Shown: one piece after another, positions 8,097 through 16,527 of the stretch
How positions within the stretch are numbered: the first letter of the stretch is position 1
How the letters are laid out: each line of letters starts with the position of its first letter
Origin: Brevibacillus massiliensis
GTDB taxonomy: Bacteria > Bacillota > Bacilli > Brevibacillales > Brevibacillaceae
Direction: 5' to 3'
NCBI RefSeq assembly: GCF_000311785.1
Contig: NZ_HE978543.1
Span: 184,345 to 248,344 of the forward strand
Length of the DNA: 64,000 nt
Notes under the pieces: model-generated
What the model saw: only the letters and a program-made list of their open reading frames with translations
The model's database searches: none
What the model was told of the DNA's origin: nothing
Program-made: the position numbers and the translations under genes

Positions 8097-9065
8097 CTAT
8101 TCTACATCGGCCGAATAAACTTTGTGCTGCTGCCCCTCTGCATCCTCGACGATCAGCACTCCATCCGGGTCCAATCCAATCGCCTTCCCCTGGAGTGTAT
8201 AGTGGGGGGTGCGAACCGTCACAACGCGGCCGAGCGACAGCGAATACGCTTCCCACTCCGCTTTGACCTGGGCGAAGCCTTCAGCCAGATACTGATCGTA
8301 GATCCGCTCAAAGTGCTGGCAAAAGACCTGGATCAACTCAGCCCGCCTGAAGCTGATTCCCGTCTCGATGCGAAGCGAGGTGGCGATCTCGGCCAACTCC
8401 GGCGGAATGTCCTGCGGCTGGGTGTTGACGTTCAGCCCAACTCCGATCACCAGGTAGTTGATCCGATCCGCCTCTGCATTCATCTCGGTTAAAATCCCGC
8501 AGACTTTTTTTCCGCCCACAAAAATATCATTGGGCCACTTGATCTGCGGCTTGACACCCGCCTCCTGCTCGATCGCCTTCGCCATCGCAACCGCGGTCAA
8601 CAACGTCATCTGCGGTGCGTGCGGCAGGGGAATATCGGGGCGGATGATCAGGCTCATCCAGATGCCCGCCCCCTTCGGCGAATGCCAAGGCCGCCCCAGC
8701 CGTCCCCTTCCGCCTTCCTGCCGGTCAGCGACGACCAGGGTTCCCTCCGCCGCGCCGCTGTTTGCCGTCTCATGGGCGATGATCTGGGTAGAGCGGACGG
8801 TATCAAAGGTGATGACAGTCTGTCCGATCCGCTCTGTCTTCATCCCTGTGAGAATCTCCTCCATCGAGACGCTGTCAGGGGAGGAGACCAGGCGGTAGCC
8901 GGATTTGCGCACGGCATCGAACTGGTACCCTTCCTGTCGAAGCTCTTCGATATGCTTCCAGACCGCCGTCCGCGTGCAATGGCAAATCTGGCTGAGGTGT
9001 TCTCCGGAAATAAACTGTCCAGGCTGGTCTCTAAACGCCTTTAATATCTCCTGCTTGATCTTCAT
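8097..9065 (-). CDS. birA: Bifunctional biotin ligase / biotin operon repressor
   Basis: 322 aa. Charges biotin to biotinyl-AMP and transfers it to carboxylases; family members with a DNA-binding domain also repress biotin genes. Residues 1-60 form a winged helix (GEHLSQICHCTRTAVWKHIE). The catalytic core has RQEGGRGRLGRPWHSPKGAG (biotinyl-AMP loop) and IKWPNDIFVGGKKVCGIL, and a C-terminal SH3-like domain follows (YSLSLGRVVTVRTPHYTLQG). ATG at 9065 overlaps the cca end by 35 nt, so it is cotranscribed with cca, as in Bacillus. Confidence 0.96.
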   Translation of the reverse strand: MKIKQEILKAFRDQPGQFISGEHLSQICHCTRTAVWKHIEELRQEGYQFDAVRKSGYRLVSSPDSVSMEEILTGMKTERIGQTVITFDTVRSTQIIAHETANSGAAEGTLVVADRQEGGRGRLGRPWHSPKGAGIWMSLIIRPDIPLPHAPQMTLLTAVAMAKAIEQEAGVKPQIKWPNDIFVGGKKVCGILTEMNAEADRINYLVIGVGLNVNTQPQDIPPELAEIATSLRIETGISFRRAELIQVFCQHFERIYDQYLAEGFAQVKAEWEAYSLSLGRVVTVRTPHYTLQGKAIGLDPDGVLIVEDAEGQQHKVYSADVE

Positions 9066-10287
9066 CTGCCTCTACCTCTTTCTTTGCCGCTTCAATCAAC
9101 GCCTGGTACGTATTGGGCAAACCGTGCAGCGCTGTCTGTTCGTACAGCGACTGCAGCACTCGTCCAATCCAACTGCCAGGCTCACGTCTGAGCGCCCGCT
9201 GCAGTTCGCTTCCGGTTACGGCCAATTCGCCAAGCGACTTGACGGGCATGCGTTCGTACGTCTCGATCAGTGTCCGTGTCGACTCCCGGTTATTTTGGCG
9301 GCACCAAATCGCTTGCAAAAGCATATCCACCTGCACGCAGAAGTCCCAGCCATAGCGGAGCAAAAGCTTCCCCCAGTCAATCGGACGGGGCCGATCCCAA
9401 GCAGGGGACAGCTCATGCAAAATGGACACAAATGCCGTAATCGTCTCCCGCTCCCGTTTGGACATGCGCAGGGCTGCTGCCGCCTGCCGTGCGGATTCAT
9501 CCGTTTGACCGGCCGCGTAGTACAACAGGCTCCATTTTTGCAAAAAAGAACCCAACCGGGGCAAGCGCCAGGCTTGCGCTTTCCCTTGGTGAAAGACTTC
9601 GGCGATTCGGGGCAAACTACCTAGCAGGTTGGTCTCGTCAAGCAGGCGGCATCCCTCGTCCGGAAAGCTGCTGTCGACGAGCTTCGTCAGCTCATCACGG
9701 ATGCGCTCGACGGCGATGTTCTTCAGCAGCGGAGCGTGTATGCCCAACGCTTGATACGTCCTGGCTTCAATCTGAAAACCCAACCCGGCCGCAAAGCGGA
9801 CAGCCCGCACCAACCGCAGGGCGTCCTCCTGAAAGCGCGTATCGGCATCCCCTACCGCCCGAATCACTCGATCGCGCAAATCCCGGCGTCCGTCAAACGG
9901 GTCGACGATCCGGCCCTTCAGGTCCATCGCCATCGCATTGATGGTGAAATCGCGGCGAGCCAAATCCTGGCGTATATCGGTTACGAAAGCAACTTCGCTC
10001 GGCCGGCGGTAATCGTCATACTTTCCTTCCGTTCGGTACGTCGTCACCTCAAAAATTTCGGAACCTTCCCTGACGGATATGGTTCCGTGCTGCAGACCCG
10101 TCGGATAATGCCGGGGAAAAAGCTGCATGATGTCGCTCGGATGGGCATTCGTACATATATCTATGTCATGTACGGTTCTGCCCAAAAGCCAATCGCGGAC
10201 ACAGCCGCCGACGAAGAAAGCCTCGAAACCCGCTTCCTCCAACCGGCGCAGCACCTGCAGAGCTTGTTCTTTAATCATGACACTCAT
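9031..10287 (-). CDS. cca: CCA-adding tRNA nucleotidyltransferase
   Basis: 418 aa. Adds or repairs the CCA end of tRNAs. The class II nucleotidyltransferase head shows EAFFVGGCVRDWLLG followed by the metal-binding DIDICT pair of Asp, then RRDFTINAMAMD and the RNA-binding helical region (EDALRLVRAVRFAAGLGF). An in-frame ATG at 10278 has better spacing to AAGGGG than the ATG at 10287, so the protein may be three residues shorter. The gene is followed by birA with overlap and preceded by bshA. Confidence 0.96.
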   Translation of the reverse strand: MSVMIKEQALQVLRRLEEAGFEAFFVGGCVRDWLLGRTVHDIDICTNAHPSDIMQLFPRHYPTGLQHGTISVREGSEIFEVTTYRTEGKYDDYRRPSEVAFVTDIRQDLARRDFTINAMAMDLKGRIVDPFDGRRDLRDRVIRAVGDADTRFQEDALRLVRAVRFAAGLGFQIEARTYQALGIHAPLLKNIAVERIRDELTKLVDSSFPDEGCRLLDETNLLGSLPRIAEVFHQGKAQAWRLPRLGSFLQKWSLLYYAAGQTDESARQAAAALRMSKRERETITAFVSILHELSPAWDRPRPIDWGKLLLRYGWDFCVQVDMLLQAIWCRQNNRESTRTLIETYERMPVKSLGELAVTGSELQRALRREPGSWIGRVLQSLYEQTALHGLPNTYQALIEAAKKEVEADEDQAGDIKGV

Positions 10288-10339
10288 CCCCTTTCCACTG
10301 TCTGCTTATACAGAAACAAACATCAGGAGGCATCTCGAC

Positions 10340-10411
10340 ATGGATAAAATTGTCATCGGCTTGTTGATCTTTATCTCCAAAATGGTGCAGGCGATCAAAG
10401 CGAGATCTTAG
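10340..10411 (+). CDS. 23-aa hydrophobic/amphipathic peptide candidate on the opposite strand
   Basis: A plus-strand frame of 23 codons (MDKIVIGLLIFISKMVQAI then KARS) begins at ATG 10340, with a perfect AGGAGG (10325-10330) nine bases upstream. It is the only plus-strand frame between the 5' end of cca and the 3' end of bshA, whose last 4 nt it overlaps. The peptide has one hydrophobic helix and a basic tail, which is like small membrane peptides or type I toxins; I do not recognise the family. No convincing promoter was found beyond a TATACA at 10307. Confidence 0.5.
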   Translation: MDKIVIGLLIFISKMVQAIKARS

Positions 10412-11541
10412 CGGCCCAGTTCCTTTCGCGACAGCAGCCGCTGGTACAGCGCTTCGTATTGACTGGCGATTTTATCGTGGCAAAACGTCTCGTTGGAACG
10501 CTCAATGCTCGCCCGGGAAAAAGCCTCGTAGAGCTCATGATCCTGCAGCAATTGCAGCGTCCGCTCGGCCATTGCAGCCACGTCGCCGATGTCGGTCAAA
10601 AAGCCGCAGACTCCGTCTGTCACTACTTCCGGAATGCCCCCGGTCCTCGTCGCGACAACCGGAACGCCGCAGGCCATCGCCTCCAGCGCGACCAGGCCGA
10701 AGCTCTCTTTTTCCGACGGCAGCAGCATCACGTCCGCCAGGGAGATTACTTCTGCTACGTCTTCCTGTTTTCCCAAAAAACAGACCTGCTGCTTTAGTCC
10801 GCGTTCATCCACCATTTGCCGGATCGCCGCCTGTTCGGGGCCTTCGCCGATGAGCAGCAGCCGGGCCGGAACCTGCTTGCTGACCCGATCAAACACCTCA
10901 ATGACGTCGGACACCCGTTTTACCGGACGAAAATTGGAAATGTGCATCAGAAGCTTTTCCCCGTTTGGAGCAAACCGCTGCTTGTGCATCGTGACGTCCT
11001 TGGGAAAGTAGCGCCGCTTGTCTACAAAGTTGTAGACAAGCTCTATCTGCTTCTCTACCTGCAGCAGTTCCTTCGTCTCCGCGATCAAATCCGCAGACAC
11101 CGCCGTCACCAGATCGCTCTGTTCAATCCCAAACCGGATCATTTCCCGCAGGCTGGAGTCGTAACCCAGCACGGTAATATCGGTGCCGTGCAGAGTCGTG
11201 ACGATCTTCAGCCATTCTCCCACCATCTGTTTTGCCAAATAGGCGCATAACGCGTGGGGGACGGCGTAGTGGACGTGCAGGATATCCAACTGTTCGTTTA
11301 CGGCCACCTGGGCCATGCGGTTGGCCAGCGTCAAATCGTACGGCGGATATTTAAACACGTCGTACTGATTGACTTCCACTTCATGGTAAAAAATGTTGGG
11401 CTGGTAATTGCCCAGGCGGAACGGCAGGCCGGACGTGATGAAATGAACGGTATGCCCCCTGTCCGCGAGCAGCTTTCCCAGCTCGGTAGCGACGACCCCG
11501 GATCCGCCCAGCGACGGGTAACAGGTGATCCCGATGTTCAT
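10408..11541 (-). CDS. bshA: N-acetyl-alpha-D-glucosaminyl L-malate synthase (bacillithiol step 1)
   Basis: 377 aa, a GT4 glycosyltransferase that joins UDP-GlcNAc and L-malate. The N-terminal domain has YPSLGGSGVVATELGKLLA; the C-terminal nucleotide-sugar site has LPSEKESFGLVALEAMACG (the EX7E motif) and GGIPEVV. GAGGTG precedes the ATG. The next gene upstream is bshB1, with mgsA before it, the conserved Bacillus order, which separates it from general glycosyltransferases. Confidence 0.95.
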   Translation of the reverse strand: MNIGITCYPSLGGSGVVATELGKLLADRGHTVHFITSGLPFRLGNYQPNIFYHEVEVNQYDVFKYPPYDLTLANRMAQVAVNEQLDILHVHYAVPHALCAYLAKQMVGEWLKIVTTLHGTDITVLGYDSSLREMIRFGIEQSDLVTAVSADLIAETKELLQVEKQIELVYNFVDKRRYFPKDVTMHKQRFAPNGEKLLMHISNFRPVKRVSDVIEVFDRVSKQVPARLLLIGEGPEQAAIRQMVDERGLKQQVCFLGKQEDVAEVISLADVMLLPSEKESFGLVALEAMACGVPVVATRTGGIPEVVTDGVCGFLTDIGDVAAMAERTLQLLQDHELYEAFSRASIERSNETFCHDKIASQYEALYQRLLSRKELGR

Positions 11542-11592
11542 ATGTAAATAGCACCTCCCCTTTCTCCTATTTGCTTCTGTCTGTTTGTCGCA

Positions 11593-12294
11593 TTATACCA
11601 GGGACGCCAGTACGGGCGGGTTCGGGCTGACAAACCCCTCGGCGAACAGAGTTCCCGCCTGAAAGCCGAACTGGCGCTCACGAGCTTCTACTTGCTCCAG
11701 ATAACCGTTGGTGAGCGGCGTCTCCACGCCATCCTTGCCCCGTTCAAACTGGCTTCGATAACAGCGCAGCACAGCCAGCTTCTCCTGGTAGACATCACTT
11801 ACGTCAACGACAAAACTGGGCCCGCTCACATTGTTGATAAAATAGTAATAGAAATGGGCAGGCCGGTGCGCTGCCAGCTGTTCGCTGCCGGTATACTTGC
11901 GAACTCCCGCGGAGAAGACCGCCTCTTTGACGATGCGGCTGACGCTTTCATGATCCGGGTGACGATCCTGCCAGTACGGCGCCAGCACCGTCTTGGGGCG
12001 CGTCTGGCGGATTAAGTCGACGACTCGCCGGATCGCTTCTTCGCGAACCGCCTCCAACCCGCGGTCGGGCAGCCCAAAATTAAAGCGGCTGTGCAGTCCC
12101 ATCAGCCGGGAGGCTGCAGCTGCTTCTTCCTGCCGGGTCTCGACCGTACCGTTGGAGGACAGCTCGGCATACGTCAAATCCAGGATGCCAACGCGCTTGC
12201 CCTGTCTGGCCGCTTTCGTCAAAGTGGCGGCAGCTCCGATCTCCACATCGTCAGGATGAGCGCCTACTGCCAAAATATCCAATTCCATGCTCAC
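11593..12294 (-). CDS. bshB1: Bacillithiol biosynthesis deacetylase BshB1
   Basis: 233 aa, LmbE/PIG-L family zinc deacetylase. It removes the acetyl group from GlcNAc-malate, the second bacillithiol step. Zinc motif [17 protein letters not shown] is at about 10-26 and the second motif [15 protein letters not shown] at about 112. The ATG overlaps the mgsA stop by 4 nt and bshA follows 51 nt later, so the three are one transcription unit with dapB and the MazG-like gene. Confidence 0.95.
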   Translation of the reverse strand: MSMELDILAVGAHPDDVEIGAAATLTKAARQGKRVGILDLTYAELSSNGTVETRQEEAAAASRLMGLHSRFNFGLPDRGLEAVREEAIRRVVDLIRQTRPKTVLAPYWQDRHPDHESVSRIVKEAVFSAGVRKYTGSEQLAAHRPAHFYYYFINNVSGPSFVVDVSDVYQEKLAVLRCYRSQFERGKDGVETPLTNGYLEQVEARERQFGFQAGTLFAEGFVSPNPPVLASLV

Positions 12295-12695
12295 CGCTCC
12301 TCATGAACGAGATTGCGCCAGGCCAGCCCTCCGCGCTGCAGCTCTTTGAGCAGGACCTCCGCTGTCCCCAGGTTGGTGGCCAGAGGGATTTGGTGCACAT
12401 CGCACAAGCGCAAGAGAGCGATGATGTCGGGCTCATGGGGCTGTGCCGTCAGGGGATCACGCAGAAAGATCACCAGGTCCATTTCGTTTTGAGCGATCAT
12501 GGCACCGATCTGCTGATCGCCGCCGAGCGGACCAGAAAGAAAGCGCGTGACCTTGAGTTTTGTATTTTCCATTATTTTACTCCCGGTCGTGCCGGTCGCG
12601 TACAGCTCGTGAGCTGCCAGAATCGGCTCGTACGCCATGGCCAGCTGGATCATCTCTTCTTTTTTGCGGTCATGTGCAATTAAAGCAATCTTCAT
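12291..12695 (-). CDS. mgsA: Methylglyoxal synthase
   Basis: 134 aa, usual length. Converts dihydroxyacetone phosphate to methylglyoxal and phosphate. Phosphate-binding and catalytic motifs: [13 protein letters not shown] at 3-15, ATGTTG at about 39, [16 protein letters not shown] with the catalytic Asp at about 60, and [15 protein letters not shown]. Its position beside the bacillithiol genes makes sense because bacillithiol helps detoxify methylglyoxal in Firmicutes; that link is an inference from known physiology. Confidence 0.97.
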   Translation of the reverse strand: MKIALIAHDRKKEEMIQLAMAYEPILAAHELYATGTTGSKIMENTKLKVTRFLSGPLGGDQQIGAMIAQNEMDLVIFLRDPLTAQPHEPDIIALLRLCDVHQIPLATNLGTAEVLLKELQRGGLAWRNLVHEER

Positions 12696-12713
12696 GGACT
12701 CCCCACCCCGTGT

Positions 12714-13529
12714 TTAATCTAACAGATGTTCCAAACCGTACACCAGCCGATCCAGGTTCATCACTGCCTTGATCGCCATGTTGACACCGGGCATGAAGGA
12801 CTCCCGACTGATCGAGTCATGGCGGATCGACAGGGTCTGGCCCGTGGCACCAAATAGCACCTCTTGATGGGCGACCATACCCGGCAGGCGCACGCTGTGA
12901 ATGCGGAAACCGTGATACTCCGCCCCGCGCGCTCCCGGAATCGACTCGTGTTCACTCGGATGACCCTGGCGCAGTTCTCTGCGCGCCTCGGCGATCAGCT
13001 CTGCCGTCTTGATGGCCGTACCGCTCGGGGCATCCAGCTTTTGGTCGTGGTGAAGCTCGATGATCTCTACATGCGGCATGTATTTCGCTGCCACCTGGGC
13101 AAACTTCATGCAGAGAATCGCGCCTATGGCAAAATTGGGCGCGATAATCGCACCGATTCCCCGTTCACGGCAGGTGTTCGACATGAGTTCAATCTGCTCA
13201 GGGGAAAGTCCCGTGGTGCCGACGACCGGTCTGACCCCGTGCTGCAAGGCAATCTCCATGTTTTCCCAAACCGTTTGAGGTGTGGTAAAATCGACTAAGA
13301 CGTCAGGTTTATATGTAGTCAAAGCAGATTCCAATGAACGGACGAACGGCACGCCAAGCGGTTTGCCGCCGATGATTTCCCCTACGTCCACACCGTCCAG
13401 TTTGGAGTCAATCGCTGCGACGAACGACAGCTCGCTGTCGCCTCCCAGCATTTTTACCACTTCTTGACCCATTCTGCCTTTGGCCCCGGCGACAGCAACC
13501 TTAATCGTTTGTTTTGTATCCATGTTCAT
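12714..13529 (-). CDS. dapB: 4-hydroxy-tetrahydrodipicolinate reductase
   Basis: 271 aa. NAD(P)H-dependent step of the lysine/diaminopimelate pathway, which also supplies dipicolinate for spores. Rossmann motif VAVAGAKGRMGQEVV at about 11-25; VVGTTGLSPEQ; catalytic ELHHDQKLDAPSGTAIKTAE with the HH and KxDxPSGT signature. The ATG directly follows the MazG-like gene stop, and mgsA follows 18 nt later. Confidence 0.97.
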   Translation of the reverse strand: MNMDTKQTIKVAVAGAKGRMGQEVVKMLGGDSELSFVAAIDSKLDGVDVGEIIGGKPLGVPFVRSLESALTTYKPDVLVDFTTPQTVWENMEIALQHGVRPVVGTTGLSPEQIELMSNTCRERGIGAIIAPNFAIGAILCMKFAQVAAKYMPHVEIIELHHDQKLDAPSGTAIKTAELIAEARRELRQGHPSEHESIPGARGAEYHGFRIHSVRLPGMVAHQEVLFGATGQTLSIRHDSISRESFMPGVNMAIKAVMNLDRLVYGLEHLLD

Positions 13530-13862
13530 CTACTCCTCTATCCTTGTCCAGCGGTCTTTATCTCTTGTGTAGAATTTGTGCATAATGCGATGAAAGGCCT
13601 CTTCCAGGCTGATTCCTAAAGAATTGGCGAAGCACAGCACGATGAAGAAGACATCACCCAGTTCCTCTTCGATCGTCTTTTCGCCTTCCTCTTGTTTTTT
13701 CGGTTTTTCACCGTAGTAGTGGTTGATTTCTCTCGCCAGTTCCCCGACCTCCTCGGTCATCCGGGCCATCATCGCAAGCGGCGAAAAGTAGCCCTCTTTA
13801 AATTGCGAGATGTAATCATCCACTTCCTGTTGAATCTGCTGCAGCGTTTTTCTCTGTTCCAT
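13530..13862 (-). CDS. ypjD: MazG-like nucleotide pyrophosphohydrolase (YpjD type)
   Basis: 110 aa, all-alpha NTP-pyrophosphatase fold. Metal-binding motif EVGELAREINHYYG at about 40-53 (ExxE) and EEELGDVFFIVLCFANSLG (ExxD). Expected to hydrolyse nucleoside triphosphates, cleaning or tuning the nucleotide pool; the true substrate is not known for this short branch. It is the first gene of the dapB-mgsA-bshB1-bshA-cca-birA run and has its own promoter (13892-13921), divergent from the YitT gene. Confidence 0.9.
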   Translation of the reverse strand: MEQRKTLQQIQQEVDDYISQFKEGYFSPLAMMARMTEEVGELAREINHYYGEKPKKQEEGEKTIEEELGDVFFIVLCFANSLGISLEEAFHRIMHKFYTRDKDRWTRIEE

Positions 13863-13891
13863 CTTGGCTCCGACACACCCTTCTTACCAGT

Positions 13892-13921
13892 ATCGTAACG
13901 GAATGAAGCTCATTTTGCCAA
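13892..13921 (-). promoter_or_regulatory. Sigma-A-like promoter for the ypjD-dapB operon
   Basis: Minus-strand -35 TTGGCA (13921-13916) and -10 TACGAT (13897-13892) are separated by 18 bp. The -10 is 29 nt before the ypjD start. Confidence 0.5.
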
Positions 13922-13951
13922 ATTCTTTACCGCATTTAGTGTATCATATAT

Positions 13952-13980
13952 TGGACAAGGCAAAAAAGCTTCATTATAAT
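13952..13980 (+). promoter_or_regulatory. Sigma-A-like promoter for the YitT-family gene
   Basis: Plus-strand -35 TGGACA (13952-13957), 17-bp spacer, and -10 TATAAT (13975-13980). The start codon at 14023 follows after a GGAGAG ribosome site. Confidence 0.65.
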
Positions 13981-14022
13981 GGCATAATGGCGAGGTAGTC
14001 ATTTGCAAGGAGAGACGCGATC

Positions 14023-14883
14023 ATGAATGTCAAGGTGAAAAGTGTCATTGCCATCGTTGTGGGTACGGCTATTATGGGATTCGGCATCAACGCCTTCAAC
14101 ATACCGAACCATCTGGCTGAAGGCGGCATCACCGGGATCAGCATCATCATCAAACTGCTGATCCCCCAGCTTGATCAGGGGATCGTTTACTTCGCACTGA
14201 ATATCCCGCTCTTTTTCATCGGCTGGAAGGTGCTGGGGCGAACCGCTTTTCTTTACACCATGATCGGAACTGTCTCATTGTCTCTCTTCCTCTCGCTGTT
14301 TGCTGCCGTGCTCCACTATCACGCCCTGTCCGATACACTCCTTGGGGCACTCTATGCCGGGGTGACGGTGGGAGCCGGTCTGGGGATCATTTTCCGGTAC
14401 GGCGGGACAACCGGCGGGGTTGACATCATCGCCCGGATGCTCAACCGATACTACGGAATCAGCATCGGCCGCACCTTGTTTTTGGGTGACATGCTGGTCA
14501 TCGGCGCCTCCCTGATCTACCTCAGCGTCGAGAGCGCGATGTATACGCTCGTAGCCGTGTTCATCGCGGCGCGGGTCGTCGACTTCTTCCAGGACGGTCT
14601 GACCTCCGGCAAAGCTCTGACGATCATCTCGGAATACCCGCGAACGATCGCCCAACAGATCCTTTCACTCGGCCGCGGCGTAACGATCCTTACCGGAAAA
14701 GGAGCGTATTCCGGTACGGAAAAAGAAGTCGTCTACTGCGTAGTCGGCCGAAATGAAGTCGTGCAAATCAAAAACATCATCAAAGAAGCCGACCCCCACG
14801 CATTCGTCATCGTCAGCGACGTCCACGAAGTGTTGGGAGAAGGATTCACGCTTGACGAGAACAAACAGCCCCTGCGTGATTAG
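14023..14883 (+). CDS. YitT-family membrane protein (DUF161 + DUF2179; YpjC-like)
   Basis: 286 aa. About five hydrophobic segments fill residues 5-200 (for example AIVVGTAIMGFGINAF, YFALNIPLFFIGWKVLG), with the family signature GGTTGGVDIIARMLNRYYG at about 127. A soluble C-terminal DUF2179 domain follows from about 215 (GRGVTILTGKGAYSG). Family function is unknown; a transporter or channel role is guessed from topology. It is one of few plus-strand genes here, as ypjC is at this locus in Bacillus. Confidence 0.9.
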   Translation: MNVKVKSVIAIVVGTAIMGFGINAFNIPNHLAEGGITGISIIIKLLIPQLDQGIVYFALNIPLFFIGWKVLGRTAFLYTMIGTVSLSLFLSLFAAVLHYHALSDTLLGALYAGVTVGAGLGIIFRYGGTTGGVDIIARMLNRYYGISIGRTLFLGDMLVIGASLIYLSVESAMYTLVAVFIAARVVDFFQDGLTSGKALTIISEYPRTIAQQILSLGRGVTILTGKGAYSGTEKEVVYCVVGRNEVVQIKNIIKEADPHAFVIVSDVHEVLGEGFTLDENKQPLRD

Positions 14884-14897
14884 AGCCATACATACAC

Positions 14898-14935
14898 GGC
14901 AAGACCCTGCCTGAATCATAGGCAGGGTCTTTTGT
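14898..14935. terminator. Bidirectional terminator between converging YitT gene and ypjB
   Basis: Perfect 12-bp inverted repeat AAGACCCTGCCT / AGGCAGGGTCTT (14901-14912, 14920-14931) with a 7-nt loop and TTTTG after it. The A/T-flanked stem can end transcription from both sides. Confidence 0.9.
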
Positions 14936-15756
14936 CATGAAACGAACCGCTCTTGCTCTGCGAGATACTTTCTCCAGGCGACATAACCTAGTGTTATGGT
15001 AAGTACTCCCGCGACCGCAAGGATCAGGAGCAGCGGGGAGTTTGGCGACGAAAAACGTGCCAGCGCGCTTCTATCCTCGCCAAAAAACGCCTCCTGCATC
15101 GAGCTGTTCAGCTCGCGCAGCGCATCCCGGGCGATTTGCCAGTCGGGCTTTGTGTTGCGAATTTCCCGGTTAAGCAGTTCGTAGGAGGAATCTATTTTTT
15201 CCATCAGCGACTCTTTTAACTGCACGCTCATCGCCGGCCGGATCACCAAAAAGAGGCGATAATTCTCTTCAAACTGCTGGCGAAAGGAGTCGGCATCCCG
15301 TTCGACGGACGCGTGCATCAGCTGCTGCATCTGGCCGGCATAGGAATCAAAGTAATTTCGCCACATCGGTTGACTGGCATGACCGAGAGCATCGATGGCG
15401 ACTCGCACCCGGGTGGCGTGCCAGATCAACACCTCCTCACTTTGCTTTGGCGAAGCGAACTCCTTTTTTGCAGCCAATATCGATTGCGTCACCGCGTTTA
15501 AACTTTCAATCCGGATCGCAAGCGGCATGGCCTTGCTGGGAAACATCTCTGCCAGACGGATCACCCGCAAGCGAGCGTTTTCCAGATCCCCTTTCATGGT
15601 GAGCGAAAGGAATTCCTGTGCCGTGCGGTCCAGTTGGGTGAGGTTGGCTTCTTCTGTCGGTTTCTCCAGCTTTGCGAAAAAGTAACTGATCGGCCAGGCA
15701 AGTAAAAATCCTGCCAGGCACAGCAAAAACAGGATTTTCGTACTCTTCTTTCGCAA
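14935..15756 (-). CDS. ypjB: Sporulation protein YpjB
   Basis: 273 aa. Signal-like or anchoring N-terminal helix (KILFLLCLAGFLLAWPISYF), a long helical outer domain, and a second membrane helix near the C-terminus (LLLILAVAGVLTITLGYVAW). Matches the layout of YpjB, a Bacillus protein listed as needed for normal sporulation; the mechanism is unknown. The start is TTG at 15756, eight or nine bases after AAAGGAGG. A perfect 7-bp hairpin (CCATAGT...ACTATGG) lies just upstream of that ribosome site. Confidence 0.85.
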   Translation of the reverse strand: MRKKSTKILFLLCLAGFLLAWPISYFFAKLEKPTEEANLTQLDRTAQEFLSLTMKGDLENARLRVIRLAEMFPSKAMPLAIRIESLNAVTQSILAAKKEFASPKQSEEVLIWHATRVRVAIDALGHASQPMWRNYFDSYAGQMQQLMHASVERDADSFRQQFEENYRLFLVIRPAMSVQLKESLMEKIDSSYELLNREIRNTKPDWQIARDALRELNSSMQEAFFGEDRSALARFSSPNSPLLLILAVAGVLTITLGYVAWRKYLAEQERFVS

Positions 15757-15804
15757 AAAAAAACCTCCTTTCCCATAGTACAGACTATGGAGAGGAGGAC
15801 AAGA

Positions 15805-16395
15805 TTAGACCTCGATTCTGGGCTGTCTCACATTCAGATACCAGATCAACGTAATCGAGATAAGACTAAGCACTACGGTGAACAGACCAATTATTCCCGT
15901 GTACGGCACAAGTACGTCAGGGAGCCATGGATGGGTGTTCATCAGATAATCAATAAAGTCATTATTTAATGTCCACAATGCGGCGAATCCGACCGGCAGC
16001 CAGCTCAATTTGTAAAACCGGGCATACAGCGCCGATTCCACAGCCATTCCGGTATGGGACACGAGCAGCATGATGTCCTGCCAGTGGACCTGATTTCCCA
16101 TGAACCAACCGGCAATGATGATGCTGACTGCCCATACGCCATACTTGAAATTCGTAATCCCCGCCAACGCTTCCAGGATCGGAATGTGCCGACCCAGCAA
16201 AAACGTCAGCAGAACCAGCGTAAAGAGACCGCTTCCCGTCGGACTGTCCGGAACAAATATTCGCAAAAAGGGCTTCGTATCCGCCAACTGGTCACCATAC
16301 CAGATAAAACCGTATATCGTTCCCAACAGGTTGATCACAAACAGCATCCAGAGAAACCATCTCTTTGCCAATATCCCCAAAAACCACTCCCACAT
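15805..16395 (-). CDS. ypjA: YpjA-family membrane protein (DUF1405)
   Basis: 196 aa from ATG 16395, chosen because GAGGTGA lies six bases upstream. A longer in-frame start at 16518 would run through the qcrC terminator and adds residues that do not look like the family. Six hydrophobic helices span nearly the whole protein (first FLWMLFVINLLGTIYGFIW, last IIGLFTVVLSLISITLIW). Function unknown; the gene regularly follows qcrABC in Bacillales. Confidence 0.87.
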   Translation of the reverse strand: MWEWFLGILAKRWFLWMLFVINLLGTIYGFIWYGDQLADTKPFLRIFVPDSPTGSGLFTLVLLTFLLGRHIPILEALAGITNFKYGVWAVSIIIAGWFMGNQVHWQDIMLLVSHTGMAVESALYARFYKLSWLPVGFAALWTLNNDFIDYLMNTHPWLPDVLVPYTGIIGLFTVVLSLISITLIWYLNVRQPRIEV

Positions 16396-16483
16396 CCACT
16401 TCACCTCAATTGTCTCTCGACTTGATCCATTATGCTGTCTACTTGTCAAGACCTTTGCCGTCATCGGGTACACGTATGAAAGG

Positions 16484-16514
16484 GAAAAGCTGACCGAGGT
16501 GTCAGCCAGCTTTT
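16484..16514 (-). terminator. Terminator after qcrC
   Basis: Minus-strand 12-bp stem (arms at 16514-16503 and 16498-16487, two G-U pairs, 4-nt loop) followed by TTTTCCCTTT. It lies 13 nt past the qcrC stop and separates it from ypjA. Confidence 0.8.
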
Positions 16515-16527
16515 TCATTGTACGAGC

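Noticed and set aside
16396..16518. 41-codon N-terminal extension of YpjA
   Set aside because: It would be translated from within the qcrC terminator and lacks a ribosome site; ATG 16395 has GAGGTGA at proper spacing.
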